Positions 1-6,323 of a stretch of DNA of 6,969 nt are shown in pieces. Both the position numbers and the translations under genes were made by a program. Within the stretch, counting starts at the first letter, position 1. The number at the start of each line of letters is the position of its first letter. The DNA is taken from positions 1 through 6,969 of the forward strand of contig DTZN01000234.1 in assembly GCA_012961365.1 (NCBI GenBank), in the 5' to 3' direction. Source of the stretch: Hydrogenothermaceae bacterium (lineage in GTDB: Bacteria > Aquificota > Aquificia > Aquificales > Hydrogenothermaceae). The notes under the pieces are model-generated. The model ran no database searches and had not been told where the DNA came from. It saw only the letters and a list, made by a program, of their open reading frames with translations.

Positions 1-102
1 CCTCCTATCCACTGCCAATACCTCTCCATCCTTACATCTAATACCTATGGCAGTTGTACCTCGCCTAACGGCCTCTCTCGCATACTCTACCTGATACAAT
101 CT
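1..102 (-). CDS. psmA: Partial archaeal-type 20S proteasome alpha subunit, 5' end missing, runs off the left edge
   Basis: Read on the minus strand from 102 down to 1, an uninterrupted 34-codon frame begins [12 protein letters not shown] and continues [14 protein letters not shown], ending VLAVDRR at the window edge. This matches the strongly conserved N-terminal region of archaeal proteasome alpha subunits (the GRL[FY][12 protein letters not shown] stretch after the YDRAITVFSPDG start), roughly residues 20-52 of a protein of about 240 residues. The alpha subunit forms the outer gating rings of the 20S proteasome. The expected upstream residues (SPDG and the N-terminal gating segment) are absent: upstream of the Arg codon at 100-102 the frame reads KCKICN, which is unrelated. 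There is therefore no start codon, and the rest would lie left of position 1. GC is about 48% over 1-100, far above the neighbouring genes. Archaeal proteasomes are not expected in Aquificota, so this is probably foreign sequence joined to the contig. Family call is confident; biological linkage to htrA is doubtful. Confidence 0.82.
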
Positions 103-1400
103 ATTGCAAATTTTACATTTTCTAAAATAGAGGTTAAAAGTTCTAGTGGAGCAGGGTAGCTATCATCACTAAGTCCTGCTTCATCTGCAGGAGAACCAAA
201 CTTCACACCGTAAACTATAACTCCGTAAGGAACTTTAGGGAGCCTATACTTTTCAACAATTTGAGGAGTTATATCCTTAACTATAAGTCCATATTTAACT
301 TCTAACTCTTGGAGATTACCTGTATCTATATCGTCATCCCAAGAACCAACAATAACCTCTATATCTTTTTTTTCTTTATCTCTAACAATAGTGATGATTA
401 CCTTTTTCCCAGGCATAGTCCTCATTATATATTTTTGTAAATCGTTAGGGTCTTCTACCTTTTTTCCGTTAACAGCAATTATTATATCTCCAGCTTTTAA
501 CCCTGCTTTTTCTGCAGGAGAGTTTTTCATAACTTGGGTAATTATTACACCGTAGTCTAGGTCAAAATATTTTCCAAGTTCAGGAGTTAAAGGTTGGATA
601 ACAACGCCAAGTTTTCCTCTATAAACTTTTCCATATTTTAGTATTTGCTCCATTATCCACTTTGCTTGATTTATAGGAACTGCAAAACCAAGCCCTTGTG
701 CTCCTGCAATTATTGCAGTATTTATACCAATAACCTCTCCTTTTACATTAACTAAAGGTCCTCCAGAATTTCCTGGATTTATTGCAGCATCTGTTTGAAT
801 AAATCCTTCTCCTGGATGTCCTTCTATAGCTCTATCTAAGGCAGATATTATTCCTTCTGTTACAGTCCATTTAAGTCCTAAAGGACTACCTATAGCAATA
901 ACAGTCATACCCGGCTTTAGTTGGTCAGAATTTCCAAGCTTTAAAATGTGTTTTTCCGCATATTTTTCTATCCCATTTTTAAATGGCACAGCTATTACAG
1001 CAACATCTGCAAGTTTATCTGTTCCTATTATTTTGGCATCTAAAGTTAATCTGTTTTTAAACTGCACTTTTATATTTGTTGCATTTTCAACAACATGATT
1101 ATTTGTAAGTAGATAAACTAACTTTTTCTTCTTATCGATTTTTACTATAAAACCAGAACCAAGTCCCTCCTGCCTTTGTTTAAACTCCCTTTGATTAGGA
1201 ATTCCAAAAAATTCAGAAAAAGGAGAACCTGCAAAAGGATTAGGTATTTTTATTTCTCTTACTGTAAAAATAGTTGCAACTCCCGGAGCAACTTTTTCAA
1301 TAATCTTAATCCTTTCTTTTTCTATTTCTTCAAGTATTGAAGCAAATGAAATTGTTAAATAGGTAAGCAAGATAGTAAAAATAGTAAAAGTTTTTTGCAT
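87..1400 (-). CDS. HtrA/DegP-family periplasmic serine protease, C-terminus replaced within PDZ2
   Basis: Trypsin-like envelope protease that degrades or refolds misfolded exported proteins. Numbering from the ATG at 1398-1400 (437 aa): a signal peptide (K3, hydrophobic core, likely cleavage after SFA near residue 20), then a protease domain with His102 in TNNHVV, Asp132 in LADVAV and Ser212 in GNSGGP, so the triad is intact. PDZ1 spans about 263-343, and a second PDZ begins near 367. The start is chosen because GGAGG (minus strand, centred near 1411) lies 8 nt before this ATG; an in-frame ATG five codons upstream (1413-1415) overlaps that ribosome site and has none of its own. PDZ2 reads normally to GSPADEAGL (codon ending at 171), where KxGDV is expected, but then continues [14 protein letters not shown] and stops at 87-89 inside the proteasome-like segment. 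The last 27 residues are probably not native, so the true 3' end is missing. Divergent from truD. Confidence 0.9.
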   Translation of the reverse strand: MQKTFTIFTILLTYLTISFASILEEIEKERIKIIEKVAPGVATIFTVREIKIPNPFAGSPFSEFFGIPNQREFKQRQEGLGSGFIVKIDKKKKLVYLLTNNHVVENATNIKVQFKNRLTLDAKIIGTDKLADVAVIAVPFKNGIEKYAEKHILKLGNSDQLKPGMTVIAIGSPLGLKWTVTEGIISALDRAIEGHPGEGFIQTDAAINPGNSGGPLVNVKGEVIGINTAIIAGAQGLGFAVPINQAKWIMEQILKYGKVYRGKLGVVIQPLTPELGKYFDLDYGVIITQVMKNSPAEKAGLKAGDIIIAVNGKKVEDPNDLQKYIMRTMPGKKVIITIVRDKEKKDIEVIVGSWDDDIDTGNLQELEVKYGLIVKDITPQIVEKYRLPKVPYGVIVYGVKFGSPADEAGLSDDSYPAPLELLTSILENVKFAIDCIR

Positions 1401-1564
1401 AAAATTTACCTCCATTTAAGTTTTATTTAAGTATCTTCTAATTATATAGTGAAAAAACAGTGAACTTTTATTAATTTATGTCAAGCATTTATACTTACAA
1501 TATAAAAATCCTAAAAATATTTATAATAAAACAATTAGAAAAAACCTAAAGGAAAAATAAAAAT
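1401..1564. promoter_or_regulatory. AT-rich divergent intergenic region between htrA and truD
   Basis: About 160 bp separate the two divergent start codons, so promoters for both should lie here. On the minus strand there is a perfect TTGACA (complement of 1479-1484) and a perfect TATAAT (complement of 1441-1446), but they are 32 bp apart, too far to form one sigma-70 promoter, so neither is assigned firmly. For truD, TACAAT at 1496-1501 is a possible -10 without a convincing -35. I see no operator-like palindrome or structured RNA. The htrA Shine-Dalgarno lies at the left end and the truD one (AAAGGA, 1548-1553) at the right. Confidence 0.35.
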
Positions 1565-2431
1565 TTGAAGTATAAATGGAAAATCAAAGAAAAACCAGAA
1601 GATTTTATAGTTGTAGAAAAAGCTTACTTTCCTAAAAACGATGGTGAGTATTATCTTTATTTACTTGTTAAAAGAAATTTAAACACATTAGACATAGCTC
1701 ATAAACTAAATTTAGACTATGCAGGTCTAAAAGATAAAAATGCAATAACTTTTCAATATGTGTCTTCTAAGGTAGATTATGGCGATATAAAAATAGAAAA
1801 ATACAAAAATACATTTTTTATTCTTAAGAAACTAGGAAGTATAAAAAGGAAAGTTAAAATCGGTCAACTGGAAGGAAATTTTTTCGATATAAAATTACCT
1901 GAAGCTATATGTAATATTAGTGAAATTTTTATAAACTACTTTGATACCCAACGGATAAAACAATTTAATATAAGTAAAGGAAAAAAACTACTTTTACAAA
2001 ATAAAAAACTATCAAAAAAGGAAAACTTCTTTGTAGATGCATATTTATCATATCTTTGGAATAAAAGTTTTGAGCTTTTTTTAAGGGAAAAATTTAACGG
2101 TCTATTTTTAGAAGAACAAAGAGAAAAATTTTTTATCCCAAAAGATTTAGTAATAGATACAATACCAAAGTTTTGGACAATTTTAGGCTATAAAGTAAAA
2201 ATGGAAGAAAGTAAAGAATATTATGAAGAAATTTTAAAAAAAGAAGGATTTAGCCTTATAGAATTCTTACAAATTTTAAAAGACAAAAAAATAAAAGGAG
2301 ATTACAGAAGGACATATGAAAAGGCCACAGATATAAAAATCTATGGCTCTAGGGTTTGCTTTTTTCTAAAAAAAGGAGCTTACGCAACTATGTATTTAAA
2401 ACATCTATACACCAAAAATTGCATACTTTAA
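1565..2431 (+). CDS. truD: tRNA pseudouridine(13) synthase TruD
   Basis: Makes pseudouridine at position 13 of tRNA (tRNA-Glu in E. coli). The 288-residue protein carries the TruD hallmarks in order: an N-terminal KPEDFIVVE (10-18), the catalytic motif AGLKDKNAITFQ (53-64) with Asp57 as the presumed nucleophile, a NYFDTQR segment (124-130) matching the family's YFGxQRFG element, and a C-terminal FFLKKGAYATMYL corresponding to the conserved FxLxxGxxAT ending. It is shorter than the E. coli enzyme (349 aa); the TRUD insertion domain looks reduced but the core is complete. The start is TTG: there is an in-frame TAA at 1547-1549, no in-frame ATG near the conserved N-terminus, and AAAGGA lies 11 nt upstream. 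Its last nine codons, including the stop, overlap the 3' end of the convergent transporter gene. Confidence 0.9.
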   Translation: MKYKWKIKEKPEDFIVVEKAYFPKNDGEYYLYLLVKRNLNTLDIAHKLNLDYAGLKDKNAITFQYVSSKVDYGDIKIEKYKNTFFILKKLGSIKRKVKIGQLEGNFFDIKLPEAICNISEIFINYFDTQRIKQFNISKGKKLLLQNKKLSKKENFFVDAYLSYLWNKSFELFLREKFNGLFLEEQREKFFIPKDLVIDTIPKFWTILGYKVKMEESKEYYEEILKKEGFSLIEFLQILKDKKIKGDYRRTYEKATDIKIYGSRVCFFLKKGAYATMYLKHLYTKNCIL

Positions 2432-3742
2432 ATATAGTAAAGCTAAAGCAAAGATAACTGTCACAATAGTTACTGGCGTTCCCATTTTTAGAAAATCAAT
2501 AAACTTTATAGGATAACCTTCCCTCTCTGCCAAACCTGCAGCAACAACATTTGCAGAAGCTCCAATAATTGTTAAGTTTCCTCCAAGACAAGCACCAAGA
2601 GCTAAAGCCCACCATAAAGGTTCTGTATTCCATGTAGTAGTTTTACCAAAATCAAGTAGAACATTAGCCATAGCCATTGTAAATGGTATATTATCAACAA
2701 TTCCAGAAATAAATGCAGAAAGTCCCCCTAAAATTAAAATACTAGACATTGGTTCTTGTAATAAATTAGATGTGAAATGAGCAACTTTTTCAAAAACACC
2801 TGTATGTTCCATTCCACCAATAACAATAAATAATCCCATAAAGAACATAAGAGTAGTCCATTCAACCCTTTCGAATATTTTTTCAGGGTCTTCTTTAGAC
2901 CATAAAAGTAAGATAGAAGCCATAAATAAAGCTATTGTTCCTGCTTCTAAGTGAAGAATATGATGCATAAAGAATAAAAATATAGTTATTCCAAAAACTA
3001 TTAATCCTTTCCTCATTAAAACAACATCATATTCTGCCTTTTGTTGAGCTATAAGTTTTTCAATTTCTTTTTGGTCTGTCATTTGAGGCTTTAAGTCCCC
3101 TCTAATCTTCATGTATAAAACAAAAGCAATACTCCCTACTATATGAGTAAGTATAACTATTGGAGCAATATTTACTATAAAATCCATAAATGTAAATCCA
3201 CCAAGGGAACCAATTATTATGTTTGGAGGGTCTCCTATTAATGTAGCAGTTCCTCCTATATTTGATGCTAAAACTGTTGCAATTACATAAGGAACTGGAT
3301 TTAATTTTAGTTTAGCTGTTAGCCCAATAAGAATAGGTATCATAAATAAAACAGTTGTTACATTATCCAAAAATGCAGATAAAAATCCTGTCAAAACTGT
3401 AAAAACTATTAATATTTTTAATGGGTTTCCTTTAGTAATTTGAAGAGCCTTTAAAGAAAGAATAGAGAAAAATCCACTTTCAATTAGAATTGATACTATA
3501 ACCATCATACCAAGAAGTAAAAATATTGTATTATGGTCTATAGAGTGCCAAGCTTGTTCAGGGGTTAAAACTCCTATAAATATTGCTAAAAATCCTCCGA
3601 GTAATGCTGCAGGAACTCGGTGGAAGAATTTTTCCAAAACAATCATTGCATAAGTTCCAATAAAAAGTAAAATAGAAAGTGTAAATAAAAGGTCATGGGT
3701 TACATGTATCCCAAAAACTTCTAGCACTGAATGATTTTCCAT
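2405..3742 (-). CDS. ArsB/NhaD-family (ion transporter superfamily) membrane transporter
   Basis: A polytopic inner-membrane protein of 445 residues with about 11-12 hydrophobic segments. It shows the internal two-fold repeat of the ArsB/NhaD/CitMHS group: in the first half LDNVTTVLFMIPI (125-137) and GTATLIGDPPN (164-174); in the second half VDNIPFTMAMA (349-359) and GGNLTIIGASANVV (387-400), separated by a charged cytoplasmic loop (about 212-243). Asp126 and Asp350 are the repeated DN residues. The GDPPN form is typical of arsenite/Na+/H+ antiporter-like members (ArsB, NhaD, the human P protein). Substrate cannot be read from the sequence: Na+/H+ exchange is plausible, and arsenite export less so as no ars genes are nearby. 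AAGGGG lies 7 nt before the ATG and overlaps the stop region of the upstream stress-protein gene, giving 11 nt between the two and suggesting translational coupling. The 3' end overlaps truD. Confidence 0.85.
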   Translation of the reverse strand: MENHSVLEVFGIHVTHDLLFTLSILLFIGTYAMIVLEKFFHRVPAALLGGFLAIFIGVLTPEQAWHSIDHNTIFLLLGMMVIVSILIESGFFSILSLKALQITKGNPLKILIVFTVLTGFLSAFLDNVTTVLFMIPILIGLTAKLKLNPVPYVIATVLASNIGGTATLIGDPPNIIIGSLGGFTFMDFIVNIAPIVILTHIVGSIAFVLYMKIRGDLKPQMTDQKEIEKLIAQQKAEYDVVLMRKGLIVFGITIFLFFMHHILHLEAGTIALFMASILLLWSKEDPEKIFERVEWTTLMFFMGLFIVIGGMEHTGVFEKVAHFTSNLLQEPMSSILILGGLSAFISGIVDNIPFTMAMANVLLDFGKTTTWNTEPLWWALALGACLGGNLTIIGASANVVAAGLAEREGYPIKFIDFLKMGTPVTIVTVIFALALLYLKYAIFGV

Positions 3743-3753
3743 AGCATCGCCCC

Positions 3754-4491
3754 TTAAAATATTCCAATAGATACTTCTATATTTTCTAGATATGAAACTT
3801 TATTCTTTATTTTCGATGAAATTATACAAATATCAAAGTTGTTTTCATGAATGTAAAAGGGAATTTCTCTTTTAGGTTCTCCTTTTAAAACTTTAAGAAT
3901 AGCTTCTTTCCCATTTAAAGCTTTTGCTAAATTTTCTTTAATTTTATTAATTTTTGTTTCCAACATTTCCTGTATAATTTGTCTTGCTTCCTCTTCAGTA
4001 TGGGTTTTTGTTAAAGCAGTTTCATAATAAACTTGATTGAAGGAAAATAAAAATTCAGGTTCAATATCTAAAGCTTTTGAAAATTCGTAAGAGGCTTTAA
4101 GATAATCAATATAATTCTCTTCATCTTCAAAATCGATTGCTACTCCAATCTTGTTTATTTGGGAAACATCCTCTCTTAAAAATAAAAACCTTGCATTACT
4201 AAACTTTTCTGCAAGCTTTACATATTCAGGTTTTAGAAATATCATTTTAAATGGGTCTATTTTTTTTCTATGGGCTATCACAAGGTCAGCTTTTATAGAA
4301 TTTAATGCATAAGATATAGTTTCTTCTAAATTATTACTTATATACTTTGCATTACCATCAATAGTTAAATTTGGATTTATTGTGAGGTAATAAAGAGATA
4401 CCCCTAATTTTGTTGCTAAGTTTTTTATGAAACTTAGGAACTTTAAATCCCCCTCATCTTCTATAATAAAAACAACATTTTTGAAAATCAT
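3754..4491 (-). CDS. Divergent universal-stress-protein-like protein, probably tandem two-domain
   Basis: Soluble 245-residue alpha/beta protein with no signal peptide or membrane segment. It appears to be two USP/Rossmann-like halves: residues 1-105 begin with a KNVVFIIEDEGD strand, followed by a helix (LATKLGVSLYYLTI) and an IKADLVIAH strand; residues 113-245 begin INKIGVAIDFEDEENY and end NFDICIISSK then an IEVSIGIF strand. This order resembles the USP pattern (V..D.S..S, then DLIVMG), but the nucleotide-binding G-x2-G-x9-G(S/T) signature is missing, so ATP binding is not expected. The assignment is by fold-like pattern only. Start choice: the longer reading begins at ATG 4516-4518, but AAGGAG lies 6 nt before the ATG at 4489-4491, and the nine extra codons would include that ribosome site. 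It sits 77 nt after htpX and 11 nt before the transporter, likely in one operon; a role in stress or transporter regulation is inference. Confidence 0.6.
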   Translation of the reverse strand: MIFKNVVFIIEDEGDLKFLSFIKNLATKLGVSLYYLTINPNLTIDGNAKYISNNLEETISYALNSIKADLVIAHRKKIDPFKMIFLKPEYVKLAEKFSNARFLFLREDVSQINKIGVAIDFEDEENYIDYLKASYEFSKALDIEPEFLFSFNQVYYETALTKTHTEEEARQIIQEMLETKINKIKENLAKALNGKEAILKVLKGEPKREIPFYIHENNFDICIISSKIKNKVSYLENIEVSIGIF

Positions 4492-4555
4492 ACCCATCTC
4501 CTTTATATAAATTACCATGCTTCATAATATTAAAATCAAAAACTAATATCAACAA

Positions 4556-4584
4556 GGGACAGGGAAAATTAATACACCTGCCCC
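4556..4584 (-). terminator. Hairpin over the htpX stop codon, possible terminator or attenuator
   Basis: In minus-strand RNA, GGGGCAGG (4584-4577) can pair with CCUGUCCC (4563-4556) in an 8-bp stem with one G-U wobble and a 13-nt loop holding the htpX TAA. Downstream comes UUGUUGAUAUUAGUUUUU, a broken U-tract, so intrinsic termination would be weak; an A8 tract (within the last htpX codons) flanks the other side, giving eight T on the plus strand. It could partly separate htpX expression from the two downstream genes. The wobble makes the minus strand the better-paired one. Confidence 0.45.
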
Positions 4585-5447
4585 ATTTTTTTTGCAAGCT
4601 CTAATAACTTAGCTATTCTTTCCTCTGTAGGCGGATGAGTAGAAAAAAGTTTAGCTAAAAAATCACCCCTAAAAGGATTTAAAATTAACATATGAGCAGT
4701 TCCAGGGTTTACTTCTCTTTCAGCAATAGGAGTTAATTGTTTTGCCGCCATTTCTAACTTTTCTAATGCTCTAGCTAAACATAAAGGACATTCTGAAATC
4801 TCTGCTCCTGTTTTATCAGCTGCGAATTCTCTAGAACGAGAAATTGCCATTTGAATAATCATTGCAGCAATTGGAGCGAGTATAAGAAGTAAGATAGAAG
4901 CTATAATTCCTCCTATACCTCCACCTTCTTCTTCATCGTTATTTCCACCAAATAGGTTAGACCAAAATGCCATTTCTGCTATCATAGAAATTGCTCCACC
5001 TATAGTTGCTGCAATAGTAGAAATAAGAATGTCCCTATTTTTTATATGACCAATTTCATGAGCTAAAACTCCTCTTAACTCATCTTCATCTAATATATCA
5101 AGAATAGCTGTAGTAACTGCTACAGCTGCATGATTTGGGTTTCTACCTGTTGCAAAGGCATTTGGAACGTGCATGTCAACTATATAAATTTTTGGTTTTG
5201 GAATACCTGCTTTTCGAGCAAGTTCTTCAACCATTTTATGTAGCCAAGGAGCTTCTTCGTAAGGAACTTCTTTAGCTCCATACATAGAAAGAACCATTTT
5301 GTCGGAAAACCAGTAAGCAAAGAAATTCATAGCCATAGCAAAGAAGAAGGCTATAATCATACCTTGTTGTCCACCAATAAGCTTACCAACAAGTAAAAAT
5401 AGCCCTGTTAAAAATCCTAAAAGAAATACAGTTTTAAGATTATACAT
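4569..5447 (-). CDS. htpX: Membrane zinc metalloprotease HtpX (M48B)
   Basis: Integral inner-membrane metalloprotease that cleaves damaged or misassembled membrane proteins. The 292 residues match the usual HtpX length (about 280-300). Two N-terminal transmembrane segments (about 5-22 and 27-45) precede the cytosolic catalytic region. VLAHEIGHIKNRD (128-139) holds the HExxH zinc site (His130, Glu131, His134), and SREFAADKTGAE (205-216) supplies the third ligand, Glu207. Two more hydrophobic segments (about 144-162 and 180-200) flank an acidic-glycine loop (NNDEEEGGG). The family signature STHPPTEERI (269-278) lies near the C-terminus. The ATG at 5445-5447 has AGGAGG about 13 nt upstream, rather long, but no other in-frame start fits. 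It is the first gene of a probable htpX, USP-like, transporter operon, which suits envelope stress and ion balance. Confidence 0.95.
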   Translation of the reverse strand: MYNLKTVFLLGFLTGLFLLVGKLIGGQQGMIIAFFFAMAMNFFAYWFSDKMVLSMYGAKEVPYEEAPWLHKMVEELARKAGIPKPKIYIVDMHVPNAFATGRNPNHAAVAVTTAILDILDEDELRGVLAHEIGHIKNRDILISTIAATIGGAISMIAEMAFWSNLFGGNNDEEEGGGIGGIIASILLLILAPIAAMIIQMAISRSREFAADKTGAEISECPLCLARALEKLEMAAKQLTPIAEREVNPGTAHMLILNPFRGDFLAKLFSTHPPTEERIAKLLELAKKMGQVY

Positions 5448-5481
5448 ACCTTGCGTATTACCTCCTAATGTTATTTTTTAT

Positions 5482-5510
5482 TTAATATATATTATTTTAA
5501 AAGATTTCAA
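5482..5510 (-). promoter_or_regulatory. Candidate sigma-70 promoter for htpX
   Basis: On the minus strand, TTGAAA (complement of 5505-5510, 5 of 6 to TTGACA) is followed after 17 bp by TATTAA (complement of 5482-5487), or after 15 bp by TATATT (complement of 5484-5489, 5 of 6 to TATAAT). It lies about 35-60 bp upstream of the htpX ATG and just outside the left end of the decayed IS. The surroundings are very AT-rich, so chance matches are likely. Confidence 0.4.
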
Positions 5511-5526
5511 GAATATACACTATTAG

Positions 5527-5547
5527 GTATTCAGTTAAAAAGTAGAT
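5527..5547 (+). repeat. Left terminal inverted repeat of the IS remnant
   Basis: The inner 15 bases AGTTAAAAAGTAGAT (5533-5547) match the complement of 5715-5729 at 14 positions. An outer GTAT (5527-5530) also matches after a two-base mismatch, giving 18 of 21 overall. Confidence 0.65.
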
Positions 5548-5564
5548 TAATGTAAAATAAAGAT

Positions 5565-5727
5565 ATGAGGTGTGTATATTGTAAGTCAAAGAGAATTGTA
5601 AAGAACGGAAAATCAAACCATAGCACGGTCTTTAAAAGTTCCAAAGGCTTATGCTAAATTTTTCAGAGCTTTATATAGAGCTTTAGCCCTTGTTTTCATT
5701 CGTTGGAATTTACTATCTACTTTCTAA
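5565..5727 (+). pseudogene. Truncated, frameshifted transposase remnant
   Basis: From ATG 5565 the frame reads MRCVYCKSKRIVKNGKSN and stops at 5655-5657 after 30 codons. The CxxC followed by a basic KNGK stretch is the first half of the zinc ribbon found at the N-terminus of several transposases; the second CxxC is missing. In another frame, from about 5623 to the TAA at 5725-5727, an open stretch reads ARSLKVPKAYAKFF and then RALYRALALVFIRWNLLSTF, a basic-then-hydrophobic ending typical of DDE transposase C-termini. The two pieces are joined near 5620 with loss of the catalytic core and a change of frame. No Shine-Dalgarno precedes the ATG. Being a transposase remnant is supported by the flanking inverted repeats; the exact family is not. 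Confidence 0.55.
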
Positions 5728-5735
5728 CTATATAC
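5715..5735 (-). repeat. Right terminal inverted repeat of the IS remnant
   Basis: Read on the minus strand the inner 15 bases are AGTTAGAAAGTAGAT, matching the left repeat except for one base; the outer GTAT also matches. The remnant transposase stop codon (5725-5727) lies inside this repeat. Confidence 0.65.
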
Positions 5736-5752
5736 TAAAATATCTATTTACT

Positions 5753-5783
5753 TTCAAAAATTTTTCATATATTTTAATATAAT
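5753..5783 (+). promoter_or_regulatory. Candidate promoter for speD
   Basis: A perfect TATAAT at 5778-5783 lies about 35 bp upstream of the speD start. The best -35 is TTCAAA at 5753-5758 (4 of 6) with a long 19-bp spacer. The -10 is attractive but the region is almost pure A/T. It lies just right of the IS remnant, so insertion may have altered upstream control. No riboswitch or uORF is evident in the short leader. Confidence 0.35.
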
Positions 5784-5816
5784 TAACCTTTATTTATTTA
5801 ATGGAGGATAGGTGGA

Positions 5817-6242
5817 TTGATAGGATTTGGTCCTCATCTTATGGTTGATGGTTATAATGCTAGCTATGAAAAGCTTGCAAGTGTAGAAGCTATTACAAAT
5901 TTTCTTGATATGCTTCCTGCTCAAATAGAAATGACAAAAATTATGCCCCCTTATGTGTTCAAATATGATGGTGGAGATAAACCTGAAGATTGGGGAGTGT
6001 CTGGATTTGTTATAATTGCGGAAAGCCATATTAGCATACACACTTTTCCAGAAAAAAAATACTTTTCAATAGATATATTTTCTTGCAAAGAATTTGATAT
6101 AGAAAAAGCTTTAAACATAATAAAAGAATATTTTGAAACTGAAGATTTAGAAGTTAGGACTACAGAAAGAGGAAGTGAATTTCCAAGGGATATGGAAATA
6201 GCAACATCTATAACTCAAGTTCAAAGAAATAGATTAATATAA
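5817..6242 (+). CDS. speD: S-adenosylmethionine decarboxylase proenzyme, class 1B (SpeD)
   Basis: Pyruvoyl-dependent enzyme that decarboxylates S-adenosylmethionine to give the aminopropyl donor for spermidine and longer polyamines. Of 141 residues, the key block is [24 protein letters not shown] (67-90): self-cleavage is expected between Glu69 and Ser70, Ser70 becoming the pyruvoyl group; His75 and Cys90 match the processing and catalytic residues His68 and Cys83 of the Thermotoga maritima enzyme. The conserved tail has [11 protein letters not shown] (115-125). It is about ten residues longer than the T. maritima protein. The start is TTG with GGAGG (5803-5807) 9 nt upstream; the ATG at 5801 and GTG at 5812 are out of frame and an in-frame TAA lies at 5799-5801. 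No aminopropyltransferase gene (speE) adjoins. Some SpeD homologues are arginine or ornithine decarboxylases, which the motif alone does not exclude. Confidence 0.93.
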   Translation: MIGFGPHLMVDGYNASYEKLASVEAITNFLDMLPAQIEMTKIMPPYVFKYDGGDKPEDWGVSGFVIIAESHISIHTFPEKKYFSIDIFSCKEFDIEKALNIIKEYFETEDLEVRTTERGSEFPRDMEIATSITQVQRNRLI

Positions 6243-6256
6243 AAACTTTAAATCTT

Positions 6257-6276
6257 GGGGGAGTTTTTCCTCCTTT
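6257..6276 (+). terminator. Weak possible terminator after speD
   Basis: GGAG (6260-6263) can pair with CTCC (6270-6273) around a TTTTTC loop, extendable by two G-U pairs, or GGGGG (6257-6261) with CCTCC (6269-6273). Only three T follow before GCTATT, so it is a poor intrinsic terminator. It starts 14 nt after the speD stop. Confidence 0.28.
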
Positions 6277-6323
6277 GCTATTAAAATATGTTCTGGAGCA
6301 TAAAAATTTAATCCTTTCTATAT

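Larger units (their letters stand above)
5527..5735 (+). mobile_element. Decayed, internally deleted insertion sequence (MITE-like), 209 bp
   Basis: Bounded by imperfect 21-bp terminal inverted repeats (5527-5547 and 5715-5735, 18 of 21 matching). Between them lie a transposase-like start with a CxxC zinc-ribbon knuckle and, in another frame, a transposase-like C-terminal end whose stop falls within the right repeat, as is common in compact IS elements. The middle of the gene is gone, so it cannot move by itself, though a related full-length transposase might mobilise it in trans. I see no convincing target-site duplication. It separates the htpX and speD promoter regions. The IS family is not identified: the start resembles zinc-ribbon transposases such as IS1-type InsA, but the C-terminus does not settle it. 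Confidence 0.65.

Noticed and set aside
1401..1415. Upstream in-frame ATG of htrA at 1413-1415
   Set aside because: The GGAGG that should serve the gene overlaps this codon; the ATG at 1398-1400 has correct spacing and gives a normal signal peptide.
1441..1484. TTGACA and TATAAT on the minus strand as one htrA promoter
   Set aside because: Each hexamer is perfect but the spacing is 32 bp, incompatible with a single sigma-70 promoter; both may be chance in AT-rich DNA.
4492..4518. Upstream in-frame ATG of the USP-like gene
   Set aside because: AAGGAG lies inside this extension and is properly spaced for the ATG at 4489-4491.
4577..4592. Plus-strand terminator reading of the hairpin with its eight-T tract
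   Set aside because: No plus-strand gene lies upstream for over 2 kb, the T-run is htpX coding sequence (two Lys codons), and the stem has an A/C mismatch on this strand.
5518..5745. Target-site duplication around the IS remnant
   Set aside because: Flanks (ACACTATTAG on the left, TAAAATATCT on the right) share no convincing direct repeat at any plausible boundary.
5790..6041. 83-codon open frame on the minus strand
   Set aside because: Entirely antisense to the start of speD, whose motifs are clear; the translation (many His, Asn, Ser, Ile) has no family features and no ribosome site.
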